Shown here piece after piece: positions 23,001 to 33,452 of a DNA stretch of 64,000 bases (positions are counted from its first letter, which is position 1; each line of letters opens with the position of its first letter). Source of the DNA: Astragalus membranaceus (Eukaryota; Streptophyta; Magnoliopsida; Fabales; Fabaceae); NCBI GenBank assembly GCA_039519185.1, contig CM076850.1, positions 86,162,270 through 86,226,269 of the forward strand, given 5' to 3'. The position numbers and the translations under genes are program-made. The notes beneath the pieces were generated by a model. The model was not told where the DNA came from, searched no databases, and saw nothing but the letters and a program-made list of their open reading frames with translations.

Positions 23001-23257
23001 TTAATAATGCTCAAGATGATCTCTTGACACTGATCAAGGAATCCTGGTCTTCTGATCCTCACTTGCAGACACTCATTGCAGATTTAAAGAAGGATCCTGC
23101 TTCACATTCTAAATTCTCTTGGTTTAATGATGAGTTGAGAAGAAAATGTAAGTTACTTGTTGGCAACAATACTGAATTGAAGCACATTATTCTTAAATCG
23201 CTACATGACTCCTTTGTGGGGGACATTCTGGTAGGGATATCACTGCTACAAGGGTAA
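20025..23257 (+). pseudogene. Ty3 gag-protease-RT-RNase H
   Basis: The gag frame (from ATG 20040) has a coiled-coil-like start, VDFPKFDGRNVKEWLYRCDQ and the retrotransposon gag core, and is broken by a frameshift near 20640. The next frame to 23257 has a degenerate zinc knuckle (CMYCEDPFTPAH), the aspartic protease motif LIDSGSTHNFLD, RT motifs VDYRRLNKHTVKERYPIP and VFFDDILVYS, and RNase H with KTDASGKGIGAVL and YERELLAIVYAVQKW. It encodes the enzymes for cDNA synthesis. It stops prematurely at 23257 by another frameshift at the start of integrase. Confidence 0.92.
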
Positions 23258-24300
23258 AATCACTTTTCTATTGGAAGGGAATGAACAAAGAGATTCATAA
23301 TTACATCAGGTCTTGTGATGTCTGTCAGAGAAACAAACCTGAGTTAGTCAAATCCTTGGGTCTCTTGCAACCTCTGCCTATTCCTCATCGAATTTGGGAT
23401 GAAATCAGCATGGATTTCATTGAAGGGTTACCATCGTCAAGCAGGTTATCTTGGTTGTAGTTGATAGATTGAGTAAATATGCCCATTTTCTTACTCTTTC
23501 TCACCCATATACTGCTTTGGATGTTGATACTCTGTTTTTGGATGTTGTTTTCAAGCTCCATGGGATGCCTAGCATTGTGGTGAGTGATAGGGATCCTATA
23601 TTTCTAAGTACTGTGTGGAATGAACTCTTCAAGTTACAGGGAGTGTTGCTGAAGAAGTCTACTGCTTATCACCCTCAGAGTGATGGTCAAACTGAGGTGG
23701 TGAACAAGTCTTTAGAGAGTTATCTTAGGTGTATGTGCTCTGACAGGCCTACTAGTTGGTCAAAATGGATTTCACTTGCTGAATGGTGGTATATACACAT
23801 CACCACTCATCCATTCAAGCCCAATGGGGTTGTTTATGGCCAAAGCCCCCCAATCCATCTTCCTTATCTCCCTGGTGAATCTCCCAATCAAGAGGTTGAT
23901 AGAACTCTTACTGCTAGGGAATCTGTGATCAAATTGCTGCGATTTCATCTTCTTTGGGCTCAAAATAGAATGGCCCAGCAGGCCAACAGAAACAAGATAG
24001 AGAGACAATTCAGTATAGGTGATTTTGTTTTCCTGAAGTTGCAGCCCTATAGGCAGGTAACTGCTAGACAACAATCAGCACAAATTTTGCTTGGATCCCT
24101 CCTTTGTTACCATTAGACCCCTCCCTGCTGTTCCCACCCTGTCTAAGACACCATTTGCCATTCTGGACCGTAAAATGGTCAAACGGGGTCGTGTTGCTGC
24201 TACTAAAGTGCTGGTACATTGGCTTGGTGAACCTAAGGAAGATGCAACTTGGGAATTCTACTATGAGCTTCTCCAAAAATTTCCAAACTTCCATCCTTAA
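23258..24300 (+). pseudogene. Ty3 integrase and chromodomain
   Basis: After the shift, the HHCC region is seen as CDVCQRNKPE, then VVDRLSKYAHF, VSDRDPIF and AYHPQSDGQTEVVNK of the DDE core. An in-frame stop lies near 23457-23459. The piece linking integrase to the chromodomain is shortened around 24080-24110. The final frame (24091-24300) has ILDRKMVKRGRVAATKVLVH and WLGEPKEDATWE, a chromodomain that in related elements steers integration to particular chromatin. It ends at 24300, a few bases before the purine tract and 3' LTR. Confidence 0.88.
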
Positions 24301-24327
24301 GGACAAGGATTGCTTTTAGGGGGGTAT

Positions 24328-24655
24328 TGTCACAGTTTCACTAGTGACACAATTGTTGGATTTACATTTTATTAGCTAAGTTTCATTTTTTACCATTTAC
24401 TTTTACCATTTACTTGAAGTGTGCCTTGCACATGCTATTGTAACCGAATTCACACCACTATTAGATGAATGAATGGAATGTGAGATGCACGATCATTGCA
24501 AATCACATATGAATTATATTCCTTCTCTCTCTTTGCTCATCTTCTCCAATTTACTCTTGCTACTAGATATCCGTTAGCTTTTCTATTCTAAGCTTTCCAT
24601 AGCTAGTGGTTGTTGGATTTTACCGGTTGGTCCCTAGAATCCAAATCCCGTTACA
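24328..24655 (+). repeat. 3' LTR of the Ty3 element
   Basis: 328 bp. Compared with the 5' LTR it has a 13-bp tandem duplication of TTTACCATTTACT and about 17 substitutions. Confidence 0.9.
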
Positions 24656-24721
24656 AACTCAAAACTGTTTTTCTGTCTTTCTTTTCTTCTCGAGTGTTTT
24701 AGGCCTTCTTTTGTTCTGCAG

Positions 24722-25197
24722 GTACAGCCTACAGGTAGGATCTCAGTGCACCACTATTACCGATAATTGCTGTGAGGATGCATATAATCTACTTCAGAAC
24801 CCTGTGCTGAAGAAACTATTGGTAAATTTATTGCAGGCATAGTTTGTAGACGAGTAATTTTGGTGCAATTCAGATTGCTCTCTGCTTATATGTTATTTTC
24901 CAGCTTGCTGGTATTCTGTTAGACACGCAGAATCTTAAAGAATTTGCATCAGTATCAATGACAAGGGAAGCAGAGGCAGTTGAGCTGCTATTGGTTGGCT
25001 CATCCCCAAGTTACATATATGATTTATTTGATCAATGTAAGGTTCGTGTTTCTCCACATTTAAGTTGAGTTTTTGAGAATTTACTGATTATCAAGTGTAA
25101 TGTTTGAAATTCTTTTTGGTTCCTTGAAGTGATGCAAGACAAAAAAACTACTTTTGTGGAAGCTTTGAACCATAACTAGGGGAAGCCTCCTGATGAA
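24722..25197 (+). pseudogene. DHHA2-domain (prune/exopolyphosphatase-like) exon fragments
   Basis: Three GT-AG-bounded exons join in frame: 24722-24821 (YSLQVGSQCTTITDNCCEDA), 24904-25036 (LAGILLDTQNLKEFASVSMT and ELLLVGSSPSYIYDLFDQ) and 25130 to about 25197. The GSQCTT and AGILLDTQNL motifs resemble the DHHA2 domain of prune-type exopolyphosphatases and family II pyrophosphatases, which bind phosphate esters with metal ions. Exon three has a stop (TAG, 25177-25179) in NHN*GKPPDE. No DHH catalytic half was found on either side of the Ty3 element that lies 66 bp upstream, and a MULE begins at 25218. It is read as a truncated relic. Confidence 0.55.
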
Positions 25198-25208
25198 ACT
25201 AAGTATGA

Positions 25209-26576
25209 TTCTCATTAGGGTTTTTTTTTACCCCCACCTTATCAAGTTATACCCCCCAAATTTTTTGATAATTCCAAAATACCCCTGAAAATTTAAATTT
25301 AACGGATTTACCTGTTTAACCGGTAAATCCGTTTGTAAATAAATCTAAAAACGGAAGTATGTTTTGACAGTTACTTCCGTTTGCAACAAAAAATGTAAAA
25401 TGGAAGTAGTTGGAGAAACTTACATCCGTTTTGTTAAATTTACGAAACGGATGTAAGTTGTTACTAGATAAATCTGTGTTTAGCAATGTAAGGTAACAGA
25501 TTTATCTATTAATTAGATAAATCCGTTTTGAAAAAAAACAAATAAACCTATAACACCTCTATAAATAATACATATGGAAAAATAATTACAAAAAACTACT
25601 ACAAAAATAAGTAAATGAATCGTCAATCTAAATCATCTGAATCAGCTGTTAAGTCTACAACGATGGGCGGATGAGCAGGTGGTGGAAGGACCGGAACGTG
25701 AGCAACCCGTAGCTGAAAACGCCCGGTATACGGATCCAACCATGAAGTAGACTCTAGAATAATTACTGAACTTCCCATGCTTCTCGCAACCAAAAATAAT
25801 TTTATCTCGCGTCCCCCTTTTACCTCCACATTTGTCAGATCTGACAATGATAACCACAGCTCCAATGCCTCTCCCAACGTCTCTGACCCAACGTATAACA
25901 TCCTCACGTGTAGGAAATAGCTACAAAAAATACAAAATTGTTAGGTACTTAATTAATTAAATATCTACATACATGTTTTAAAAGAAATTGATAAATTAAA
26001 TATACTGTCTCTGTCCTAAATGACTCTGATGTATCTATCTGGACCGTAACCAACTGTGACTCTATATCCATACCTGTTTCAGTTTTACGTGAAAAAATAA
26101 GACATGACTATATAATTACAAAACAAATGTATCTGCTACGGACATAAATCCGTTTTGGTTTTTTTCAAAACGGATTTATGTGGTAACAGCTAAATCCGTT
26201 TTGGAGCAAATTTAAAAACGGAAGTAAGTTTGCAATATATAAATCTGTGCATCAATTTTTTTTTAAAAACGAAAATAAATTTTTAAACGTAAATCTGTTT
26301 ACACCAAATTAAATGCCAAACGAAAGTAAGCGTTTTGAGATACTTCCGTTTTGAGAAAAAAGTCAACTAACGGATGTATCTTTCTCCGTTTACTTCTGTT
26401 TGGCGTTGTATTTATTACAGTTTTAATGATTAACAGATTTACCTCTACTGCAGGTAAATCCGTTTTATGATATAGTGGGTCCCACTAGAGAATCTGGTCA
26501 AATTTTAAGATTGTGTAATAAATGAGAGGGGTATTTTCGGGTTTCTCAAATTTGTGGGGTTAAACCCTTCTCATTA
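25209..26576. mobile_element. MULE A, 1350 bp, with perfect 9-bp target duplication
   Basis: The body 25218-26567 begins GGGTTTTTTTTTACCCCCAC and ends with the inverted TTAAACCC. It is flanked by TTCTCATTA at 25209-25217 and 26568-26576. Subterminal regions are full of AACGGAAGTA, AAATCCGTTT and their inverses, shared with MULE B at 26681-30086. It carries one small two-exon gene on the minus strand but no catalytic transposase domain. Confidence 0.9.
25642..26071 (-). CDS. MULE transposase N-terminal zinc-finger-like protein, two exons (MULE A)
   Basis: Exon 1 (26006-26071, ATG at 26071) and exon 2 (25642-25920) join through a GT-AG intron to 114 codons plus stop. The product begins MDIESQLVTVQIDTSESF and continues LFPTREDVIRWVRDVGRGIG, VVIIVRSDKCGGKRGTR and IIFGCEKHGKF. 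That is the FAR1/WRKY-GCM1-type DNA-binding start of plant MULE transposases. The usual second cysteine-histidine half and the DDE domain are missing; the sequence after CEKHGKF drifts (FSATGCSRSG). It may be a stand-alone relic or a truncated protein able to bind element ends; only the first is safe to state. Confidence 0.55.
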
Positions 26577-27218
26577 TTATGGGCAAGATCCAAACCATAA
26601 CAATCCAAAGATTGGAGTAAGGCCCAAATCAGAGGCTAGGCACCACACAATGTCATTGTGGGCTCAAGCATAAAAGGAAAGGGTTTTTTTTACCCCCACA
26701 CCTTCAATTTATACCCCCACAAAAAAATTTATTCCAAAAATACCCCTGATAAAATTGTTACTAACGGATTTACATAAACCATATATAAAGTTTTGAAAAA
26801 AATAACAAAACGGAAGTAAGTTAGGTTACGTAAATCCGTTTTTACCCAAATTTTGCCAACGGATATACTGAAAACTTTATAAATCCGTTTTGTAATTTTA
26901 AAAAAACGGAATTACCTTTTTTATACATAAATCCGTCTTTGTTACGTGCTGCTAACAGATTTACCTGACCATAAGGTAAAACCGTTTTGTTAATTATCAA
27001 AACGGATTTACCTAGGTTATAGGTAAATCCGTTTTGTTAATTATCAAAATGGATTTATCTAGGTTATAGGTAAATGCGTTTTTATTTAAATTTAACGGAC
27101 ACGATTCCACTGCCAGATTTGATCAACGACCCACTTTTGTTCGTCTTGATAACTGTGCACCAACGGATATATTTTTAACGGTCTAGATTGCACCGACAAT
27201 ATCAACGGTGGATAATCA

Positions 27219-27686
27219 TTGACGATTACTATAAATACCCACCCTCATTCTTTTCACACCAACATTTCACTCCAAAATGGATATTTGTTCACTCAGTATT
27301 CAAGTGAGAATAGGCCTACCGCTATTCACCATGCCGGCCAAATCACCATGACAGAAGAAGGTGTCTACTTCTCATGTCCAAAGCCTATTTTATGCAGGCT
27401 CCGAGAAAGCATCACCTTCGACGTTTTGAAGGATAAAATGGAGATCAAAGTTCAAGTGATTGGTGATGACTGTGAGGTCACTAGTATCACTTATCGCAAA
27501 CCGGAGCGCAGAGACGATGGCCGCATTTACTTCTCGTCTATGAGGATCAGGACTGATGACGTCGTACAAAGCATGTTGAACATCCATGACGACATTCTTC
27601 AGTATCGTAGGCCGTTGGAGCTGTACGTGGAGCATCAACGGAGCGTCAATGGGATTTTACGCCGTTTTTATCCAGGAGTAATTTAG
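27219..27686 (+). CDS. MULE N-terminal PB1-like domain ORF (MULE B)
   Basis: The open frame contains IHHAGQITMTEEGVYFSCPK, a LRESITFDVLKDKM helix-like part, ITYRKPERRDDGRIYFSSMR and DDVVQSMLNIHDD, the layout of the PB1-like N-terminal domain of plant MULE transposases. A TATA box (TATAAAT, 27230-27236) lies inside the 5' part of the frame, so translation probably begins later. ATG 27348 is in frame, whereas the better-placed ATG 27277 is one base out of frame, hinting at a one-base loss. The protein stops at 27686 without going on to zinc-finger or DDE domains. Its job outside a full transposase is unknown. Confidence 0.6.
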   Translation: MTITINTHPHSFHTNISLQNGYLFTQYSSENRPTAIHHAGQITMTEEGVYFSCPKPILCRLRESITFDVLKDKMEIKVQVIGDDCEVTSITYRKPERRDDGRIYFSSMRIRTDDVVQSMLNIHDDILQYRRPLELYVEHQRSVNGILRRFYPGVI

Positions 27687-27854
27687 AACTGTATTTGTTG
27701 TTGTTGTTGTTGTTTATGTTTTACTTTTTATGTTAGTTTGTATGTTTGCATCAATGAAAATAAATTTTTTAATTTAAATAGTCTAATATAATAAAAGAAC
27801 AATACTAATAATAAAGTAGTCTAAAATAGTTCAAACAGTACAAAATCAAAAAAA

Positions 27855-29217
27855 TCAATCACGTCCCTCTACCAAATCAAGCAACCTCGTGAATCGTATG
27901 TATGTCCGAGACTGAGGATGAATGTCTCCGGACGCAGGCGCCAACCACACCTGCTCCCTGACAATCATCAGTCTCTCCTCAGGTCCCCTCACACCTGGCG
28001 TTCGTGCTCCTGCTGCCGGTGTTACTGCTGGTGGCGGTGGTGGTGCTGGAAGGAGACGAGGAACTGATACCCTAACGTACCATGGCAAGTAATCACGATG
28101 GACCTCACCCACCTCCCTGGCAGCGGTGGTGGTGCTCATAACCTCCCGAACACTGTCCCTCCATCTGGTCATACGCATCATGATGTCACTATACACTGGA
28201 CGACCGTGAAGCGGGTCACGAGGGATGACCTGAATGTATCCAAATTTCTGGAGGCACCTATCCGGCATGTAGGGAACGGTGATGTCCTCCCAGATCAGGA
28301 AACCCCTATATAATGAGATCTCGTCAAAGGGTCTCTCGTGCCGGTGGTCCAGCTTCACCTGGTTCGTCTTCCTCCTCTTCCCAAACCCACATTGTGGCCC
28401 GGTCGTAGTCCCAGTCTCCCCCCACAAAGCTAGCCGACAGAAGTACTCAAAGATCCATGACTGAAATGCACAAATAAACAATATCGTTAAAAATAAAATA
28501 TATAACGTTAAAACAAACTCGTTAAAAATAAACTTACCATAAACAGCGTCGCATACCCCGTAACTGACTGGTCTCCTGTAGGCAGGCAAAGTTCAGCTGG
28601 TCATACAAGAAAGCTAATGCTGCTGGACCCCATGCCCATCCGCCCACTGTGGTGACGTCCTCCAGTAATAGCAACCACTTTGCCTCAACTCTTGTGCCAG
28701 TCTTGCTACAAAAAATGCTCCACCCCAAAATAAGCAAGCTAAATGCCCTAACACCACAAGTCTTGTCCTCCTCTCCTACATCACGCCTAGCTATCTCCAG
28801 TAGCCAATCAAAGCGAAAATATGGCCCCCTGTTGGCCAGCGTCTCTTGTGTCGCCTCAGCAAAAGTAACCCCCGGATGATGCATAACCAGCTGGATGACA
28901 TCATCAATAGTAACAGACTGAGCGGGAGATCTGAAATATCTGCCAGCCAACGGTAGATGTAGGAGACACGACACATCATCCAAAGTAATCGTCATTTCAC
29001 CAAATGGTAGGTGAAATGACGATGTCTCTGGGTGCCATCTCTCTACAAAGGCAGATAGCAGCTCATGATCCACAGTAGTGTGAGTGTGAGCTTAAAACAC
29101 ATTGGGGGCTAATCCAGGCTGCCTAATATACTCATAAAACTCATGATTTTGTGCGAAAGGGACCAATTTCTGACCGATTTTGTTGTCATGTGCAGATACT
29201 TTTAATTTATCCCGAAA
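27855..29217 (-). pseudogene. Plant mobile domain (PMD, MAIN-like) gene, broken
   Basis: Minus-strand exon 28538-29217 carries FVERWHPETSSFHLPFGEMT, ITLDDVSCLLHLPLAG and AWGPAALAFLYDQL, the core of the plant mobile domain found in MAIN-like proteins and often annotated as phosphatase 7 long-form homologs. Exon 27855-28460 continues SWIFEYFCRL, PFDEISLYRGFLIWEDITVP and a proline-rich tail. The intron is GT-AG. A stop (TAA, 29092-29094) interrupts the N-terminal part after LAPNVF, and a frameshift lies near 28575-28585 before the donor. PMD genes are carried by some MULE and Ty3 lineages; MAIN proteins help keep transposons silent. This copy looks non-functional at full length. Confidence 0.82.
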
Positions 29218-29689
29218 CTGAATTAAAAAAAATAAAAGCTTACTTAAAATATTTATGTATAAATTTATATAACAACACTATGTAAAGAAATATATGAGCA
29301 TCAAATGCAGTGAGCAAAGAACCATCCACAGGTCCTATGCGAGCATGATCATCATCAACCTCCATATCATGCTGGTACTGATGCTCCTGGTACTGATCCT
29401 CCTGGTACTGGTACTCCGGCTCCTGCTAATGCTGCTGGTACTCCGGCTGCTGGTACTGCTCCTGCTGGTATTGCTCCTTATGTACCTCATCCCTGTATAC
29501 TGATGTCATCTTTGCATGCGTCTATGTCGGTTAGACGCATGTCCAGCCTCTCTAATCCGAGTGCGTGTACTCACCGGAGTTTCCTCCGGTTCACCAACAC
29601 CCGGTCGTGACGAAGACTCCCCTCGCAATATCAATCCTGGTGAATCACGGGGATTTCGACCACCAACTCTGGTACGAGCCGCTGTCAAA

Positions 29690-29975
29690 ATTAAAAAAAT
29701 AAAAAATCAATTAAAAAACAAAAACGGAAGTAAGGTACTTCCGCAGGCAAATATAGTGAAAACGGAAGTACTTCCGCAGAGACAAAAACGGAACTACTTA
29801 CTTCTGTTTGCAGCTAAAAATGGATCTATGTACTTTCGTAGGCAAGAAAACGGAAGTAGGTAATTCCGTGAGCGTGAAAACGGAAGTAGGTAATTTCGAC
29901 GCGGAGAAAAACGGAAGTAGGTACTTCAGTTAGGGTGAAAAACACAACTATCTCTTTTCTCTAACGGATGTAAGT
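29690..29975 (+). repeat. Subterminal repeat array of MULE B (right side)
   Basis: At least eight copies of AAAACGGAAGTA or its variant ACGGAAGTAGGTA, spaced 25-40 bp, with interspersed TACTTCCG. The left side of MULE B and both sides of MULE A hold the same motif. Such arrays are probable transposase-binding sites. Confidence 0.75.
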
Positions 29976-30095
29976 GAAAAATGGTAATGTTTTTAGACTT
30001 TTGTATAAATTTTAAGGGTATTTTCGTCCTTTCACACCCAGCATGGGGTGTATTACTTGAAGGCGTGGGGGTACCAAAAAAAACCCAAAAGGAAA

Positions 30096-30585
30096 TTCAT
30101 GTGAAAATAAAACCCGAAAGCACAATAGAAAGATCAGGCCCAAAGCATAATAAAATTTCAAAATCTCATAATCCTACTTAAGTCTTTGATTTCTCGTCAA
30201 AACCACATACAAAACATCACATTTTGAAGGTCTGATCAAGAGGTAAGTGTTGATTTCGCTCATTTTACACTTTCTGTTAGCATTTTTTTCCCTAGTGTTC
30301 CAGACCTCCGGGAAGGTCAGTTTGTTTTTGCTGGTTAAGATTATCGTATTAATAAGTTTTAATTTTTCATTTGAATGTTTCAGTTTTAGAGAGATGGATA
30401 CCCGATTTAGACTTGGTAGGCCGATACAATGCAAATCTATTCACAAATAGCATGACGCGTAATGAAGTCGGGACAAATGTCAAATTCTCGTTCACAGCCA
30501 CAAGTAGAAGAGGAACAGACTGATATGCCACGCCACCTCTTCCATCATTTCCGCGTGAACTTTCCTTTACTTCAAAATATATTAA
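30096..30585 (+). other. Gene-like stretch of unknown origin
   Basis: A GTAAGT donor-like site (about 30242) and TTTCAG acceptor-like site (about 30383) flank a T-rich, intron-like stretch. It is followed by ATG 30394, MDTRFRLGRPIQCKSIHK and a stop. No protein family is recognised. It might be a captured or relic exon. Confidence 0.25.
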
Positions 30586-31642
30586 GGGTATGTTCGGGAG
30601 GTGGAGTTGGGAGGGGAATGGATGACTTGTAGAGAAAAAACCCCTTGTTTGAGAGTTTAAAAAAATTAGGGAAAGTGTTGGGGGATTTTGTCAAACCCTC
30701 CTAATCCCTCCTCTTGGTCCAATTTTGCATTCCCCCAAATTGAGGGGTTTTAGAGGTTTTGGTTATGAAATAATAATTTTGCCCTCACTTAAACTCTAAA
30801 ATTCCCACTAGCCACCACCGGCCACCGTCCGCCGCCGTCGGACCACCGCCGGTCGCCGAAGCTCCGCCGCTGGACCACCACCAGCCGTCGGACCTCCGCC
30901 GTCGGGACCACCGTGGCCGCCAGAGCTCCGCCGCCGGAACCACCGTCGGCCGCCGGAGCTCCGCCGCCGGCCGCCACCTGCCACCACCACATATATTTAT
31001 ATATTATGTTATATATATAGTTAACAATATTATATATAATTATATTATATATATAATTATATTAACAATATTATATATATATATATATAAATCTAAAAAA
31101 TTGCAAATGGATGGATTGGATTAACTTTTTCGTAATTGGATAGATTAGATTTTTTTGACACAATTTTAATTGATATAAATTTACTTCGGTAAATAAAAGT
31201 GTATGTATAATTTATTTTGGTCAAAAAAAGTGTATATGTAATTGTTAGAAAGTAGATAATTGATATTAACATTTAACAATTTTTAATACAAATAACTGAT
31301 TATTTAAAAAAAGAATCGTTGAAGTTAAAAATAAGTAAATAAATAAATAAATGGTGCAAAAAATAATAATAATACTAATTGGATTGGATTATGATAAAAA
31401 AATTTCAATAAATAAACAAAAAAAATAAACATACAACAAATAGTAGAGGGAGGAGGGTACAAATGTCCATTTACATATTAAGTCTCCACTCCCCTTCTCC
31501 TTTTATAATTTGTGACATCCAAACAAGGGTAAGGTTAACCCTCCCCTCCTCCTCCCTTCCCCTCCTCCTCCCTTCCCCTCCCCTCCCTTCCCCTCCAAAG
31601 CCCTCCCCTCCCCTCCCCTTCAAACTCCCAAACAGACCCTAA
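30583..31642. mobile_element. PIF/Harbinger-type non-autonomous element
   Basis: The body 30586-31639 (1054 bp) starts GGGTATGTTCGGGAGG and ends CTCCCAAACAGACCC, flanked by TAA (30583-30585, 31640-31642). The GGGTNTGTT-type terminus with a TAA/TTA duplication defines the Harbinger/Tourist group. The interior has a GC-rich CCGCCG block (about 30805-30985), an AT microsatellite (about 31000-31090) and a CCCCTCC-rich run near the right end. No transposase. Confidence 0.8.
30805..30985. repeat. GC-rich CCG/CCA trinucleotide-style block
   Basis: Units such as CCGCCGTCGGACCACCGCCG repeat with variation over about 180 bp, in sharp contrast with AT-rich surroundings. Open frames of Gly/Arg or Trp/Val across it are compositional artefacts. 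Confidence 0.75.
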
Positions 31643-32652
31643 GAGTATTTCAGATGGGACTTCTTATACTCTTGCATACTCAATATTTCTCTTTAGTGGT
31701 CCAACATGAAAATGTTTAAAAGTTTATTATCTGGACACTATGAGAGATTTATTCTATTCTTTATACTTTTGTTTTTCCTCAAGAGTTTTCTTTCTTTTCT
31801 CTCTTTTGAACTTTGAGGCTTCTTTTTGTGTGCACACTGCAGCGTCTTCACACCAGTACATAAAAAGATGTTAAGTTCCTCTAGAAAATGGGAAAGGAGG
31901 CTCCAGCGAAGGGAGGGGATGAGCTCGCGACGGTCATGGCGGTGGTGCTCACCGCAGGTCACGATGGCAGTGGTGGGTTTTCTCACTGATATTCTCTCTT
32001 TATCTTTTTGCTTTTTGGCTTCCCAAACCTTCTCTATATTCCCCGGTTCTCTCTCAACCTTGTTTTCTACTCTTTTTCACATTGTGTTCTCCTCTTTTTT
32101 TTCCTAAGTTTCCTCTTTTAATTTACTCTCTAAACTGAGTAATCGTTGGCTTGTTGCTAACTAATTTTTCTGTTCACCTTCCCCTTTATGTTCGCTGGTT
32201 TCTGCCCTTTTATAGGTGATAAAAGTTGTTGTAATTTTGTTGTTTTGTGTCTATGGTGCAGGTTAGAGGAGCTGTGGGAGACAGTAGCAGCTTGCAGGGG
32301 TAGTGCCTGCAAAGCTGCTTTGTTTGAACAAAAATGGAAAGAATCAGAGAGGATGAAGAAAGGGGGGGCTTTGGCATCATGCTCAAAGTGTAGCTGGCTG
32401 GTGCAATGGTGTGTGCAGGAAGAGACAAAGGCGTGAAGGGTCTCTTAGTGGAGACAAACAAAGGCCCATTTTGGTGAAAAGGAAAAAACATGATAAAAGA
32501 GGTATCAACTCCTAGGTCAAATTAAAAGATGTTCTATTTCTTATTTACATTTACTTTTATTAATTGATATAATTCTTATTTGTACTTATCTTTTCATTCT
32601 TTGTATTTTTTTAACTCTATTAATGATTTGTAATATTAAAGAAATAATGAAT
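31643..32652 (+). other. Intergenic DNA, no gene recognised
   Basis: Open frames 31826-32107 and 32188-32436 look partly gene-like (AG before GTTAGAGGAGCTGTGGG near 32262) but have no recognisable domain. Nothing more can be supported. Confidence 0.4.
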
Positions 32653-32674
32653 GTACACTACTAGAAAAACAGCT

Positions 32675-33035
32675 TTTAGCGTCGGCCAAAAGCCTACGCT
32701 AACAGGTCAAAAGCGGACGCTAACAGTGACTTAGCGTCGGAGTAGCGTCGGCCACGTGTCGAGGCTAAATGTTCGAAGGTAAATGTAGCGTCCCGTAAAT
32801 TTAGCCGACGCTAACTGTAGCATGGGCCTGGCCGACGCTAAAACGGACGCTACTTGCATGGCCGACGCTACTTAGTTATTTAAAAAAAGTCAACGAATTA
32901 AGGTAGCGTCGGTCAGGCCGACGCTAAAGTCAACAACAGAATAGTCAACTTAAAGAGTAGCGTCGGTCAGGCCGACGCTAAAGTCAACATCAGAATAGTC
33001 AACTTAATGCGTAGCGTCGGCAAGACCCACGCTAA
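32675..33035. repeat. Left subterminal array of the CACTA element
   Basis: About a dozen copies of AGCGTCGG/CCGACGCT in both orientations, including two near-identical 60-bp blocks (GTAGCGTCGGTCAGGCCGAC around 32903 and 32958). Confidence 0.85.
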
Positions 33036-33452
33036 TGTAATTTTTTTAAAAAAATAATAATTGAGCGTTTCTTGTTATTCCACACATGACCAATCTTAGA
33101 ACTAATTATCCTACTTAATCTTCTACCACTTCTTTGTTTAATAGATGGAATCAAAATCAATTGGTTAAACCACTAAAGCAGATGATCAATGTTTTATCAT
33201 ACAGGTGCTGCATACAAAACAAAATGCATAAAAACTTCCTGATTACATGGTCAAGATTGGAAGATAATGCTTACAACTTCGTTAATATAGAAAGAAAACC
33301 AACAGGTTTAGGTGCAGAGCATACAGAAATTAAGTTGGACAAAGCAATCTGAGAGCTAGGTAGCTATCTAATCTAAAATATTATCTCAGGAAACTCACTC
33401 AACCTGTGTGTGGTTGATTGGCATACATGTATCTGATGCGTTTTGGCTTCCT

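Larger units (their letters stand above)
19681..24655 (+). mobile_element. Ty3/gypsy chromovirus-type LTR retrotransposon, full length but inactive
   Basis: Two LTRs (19681-19995, 24328-24655) bracket gag, protease, RT, RNase H, integrase and a C-terminal chromodomain. A primer-binding site TGGTATCAAAGC (19998-20009, initiator-Met tRNA type) follows the 5' LTR and a purine tract AGGGGGG lies just before the 3' LTR. The flanking 5-mers AATTC and AACTC match at 4 of 5. The two LTRs differ by about 17 substitutions in 315 bp plus one 13-bp duplication, counted by eye. Frames are broken several times. Confidence 0.93.
26672..30095. mobile_element. MULE B, 3406 bp, PMD-bearing, with perfect 9-bp target duplication
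   Basis: The body 26681-30086 begins GGGTTTTTTTTACCCCCACA and ends GGGGGTACCAAAAAAAACCC. It is flanked by AAAAGGAAA at 26672-26680 and 30087-30095. Both ends have arrays of AAACGGAAGTA or TTTACGG-type motifs like MULE A. It holds a plus-strand PB1-like ORF and a minus-strand plant mobile domain gene, but no DDE transposase. Confidence 0.92.

Noticed and set aside
25623..25907. 94-codon minus-strand frame with a Pro-rich end in MULE A
   Set aside because: It overlaps, in another phase, the two-exon frame that has recognisable MULE transposase motifs; taken as a shadow.
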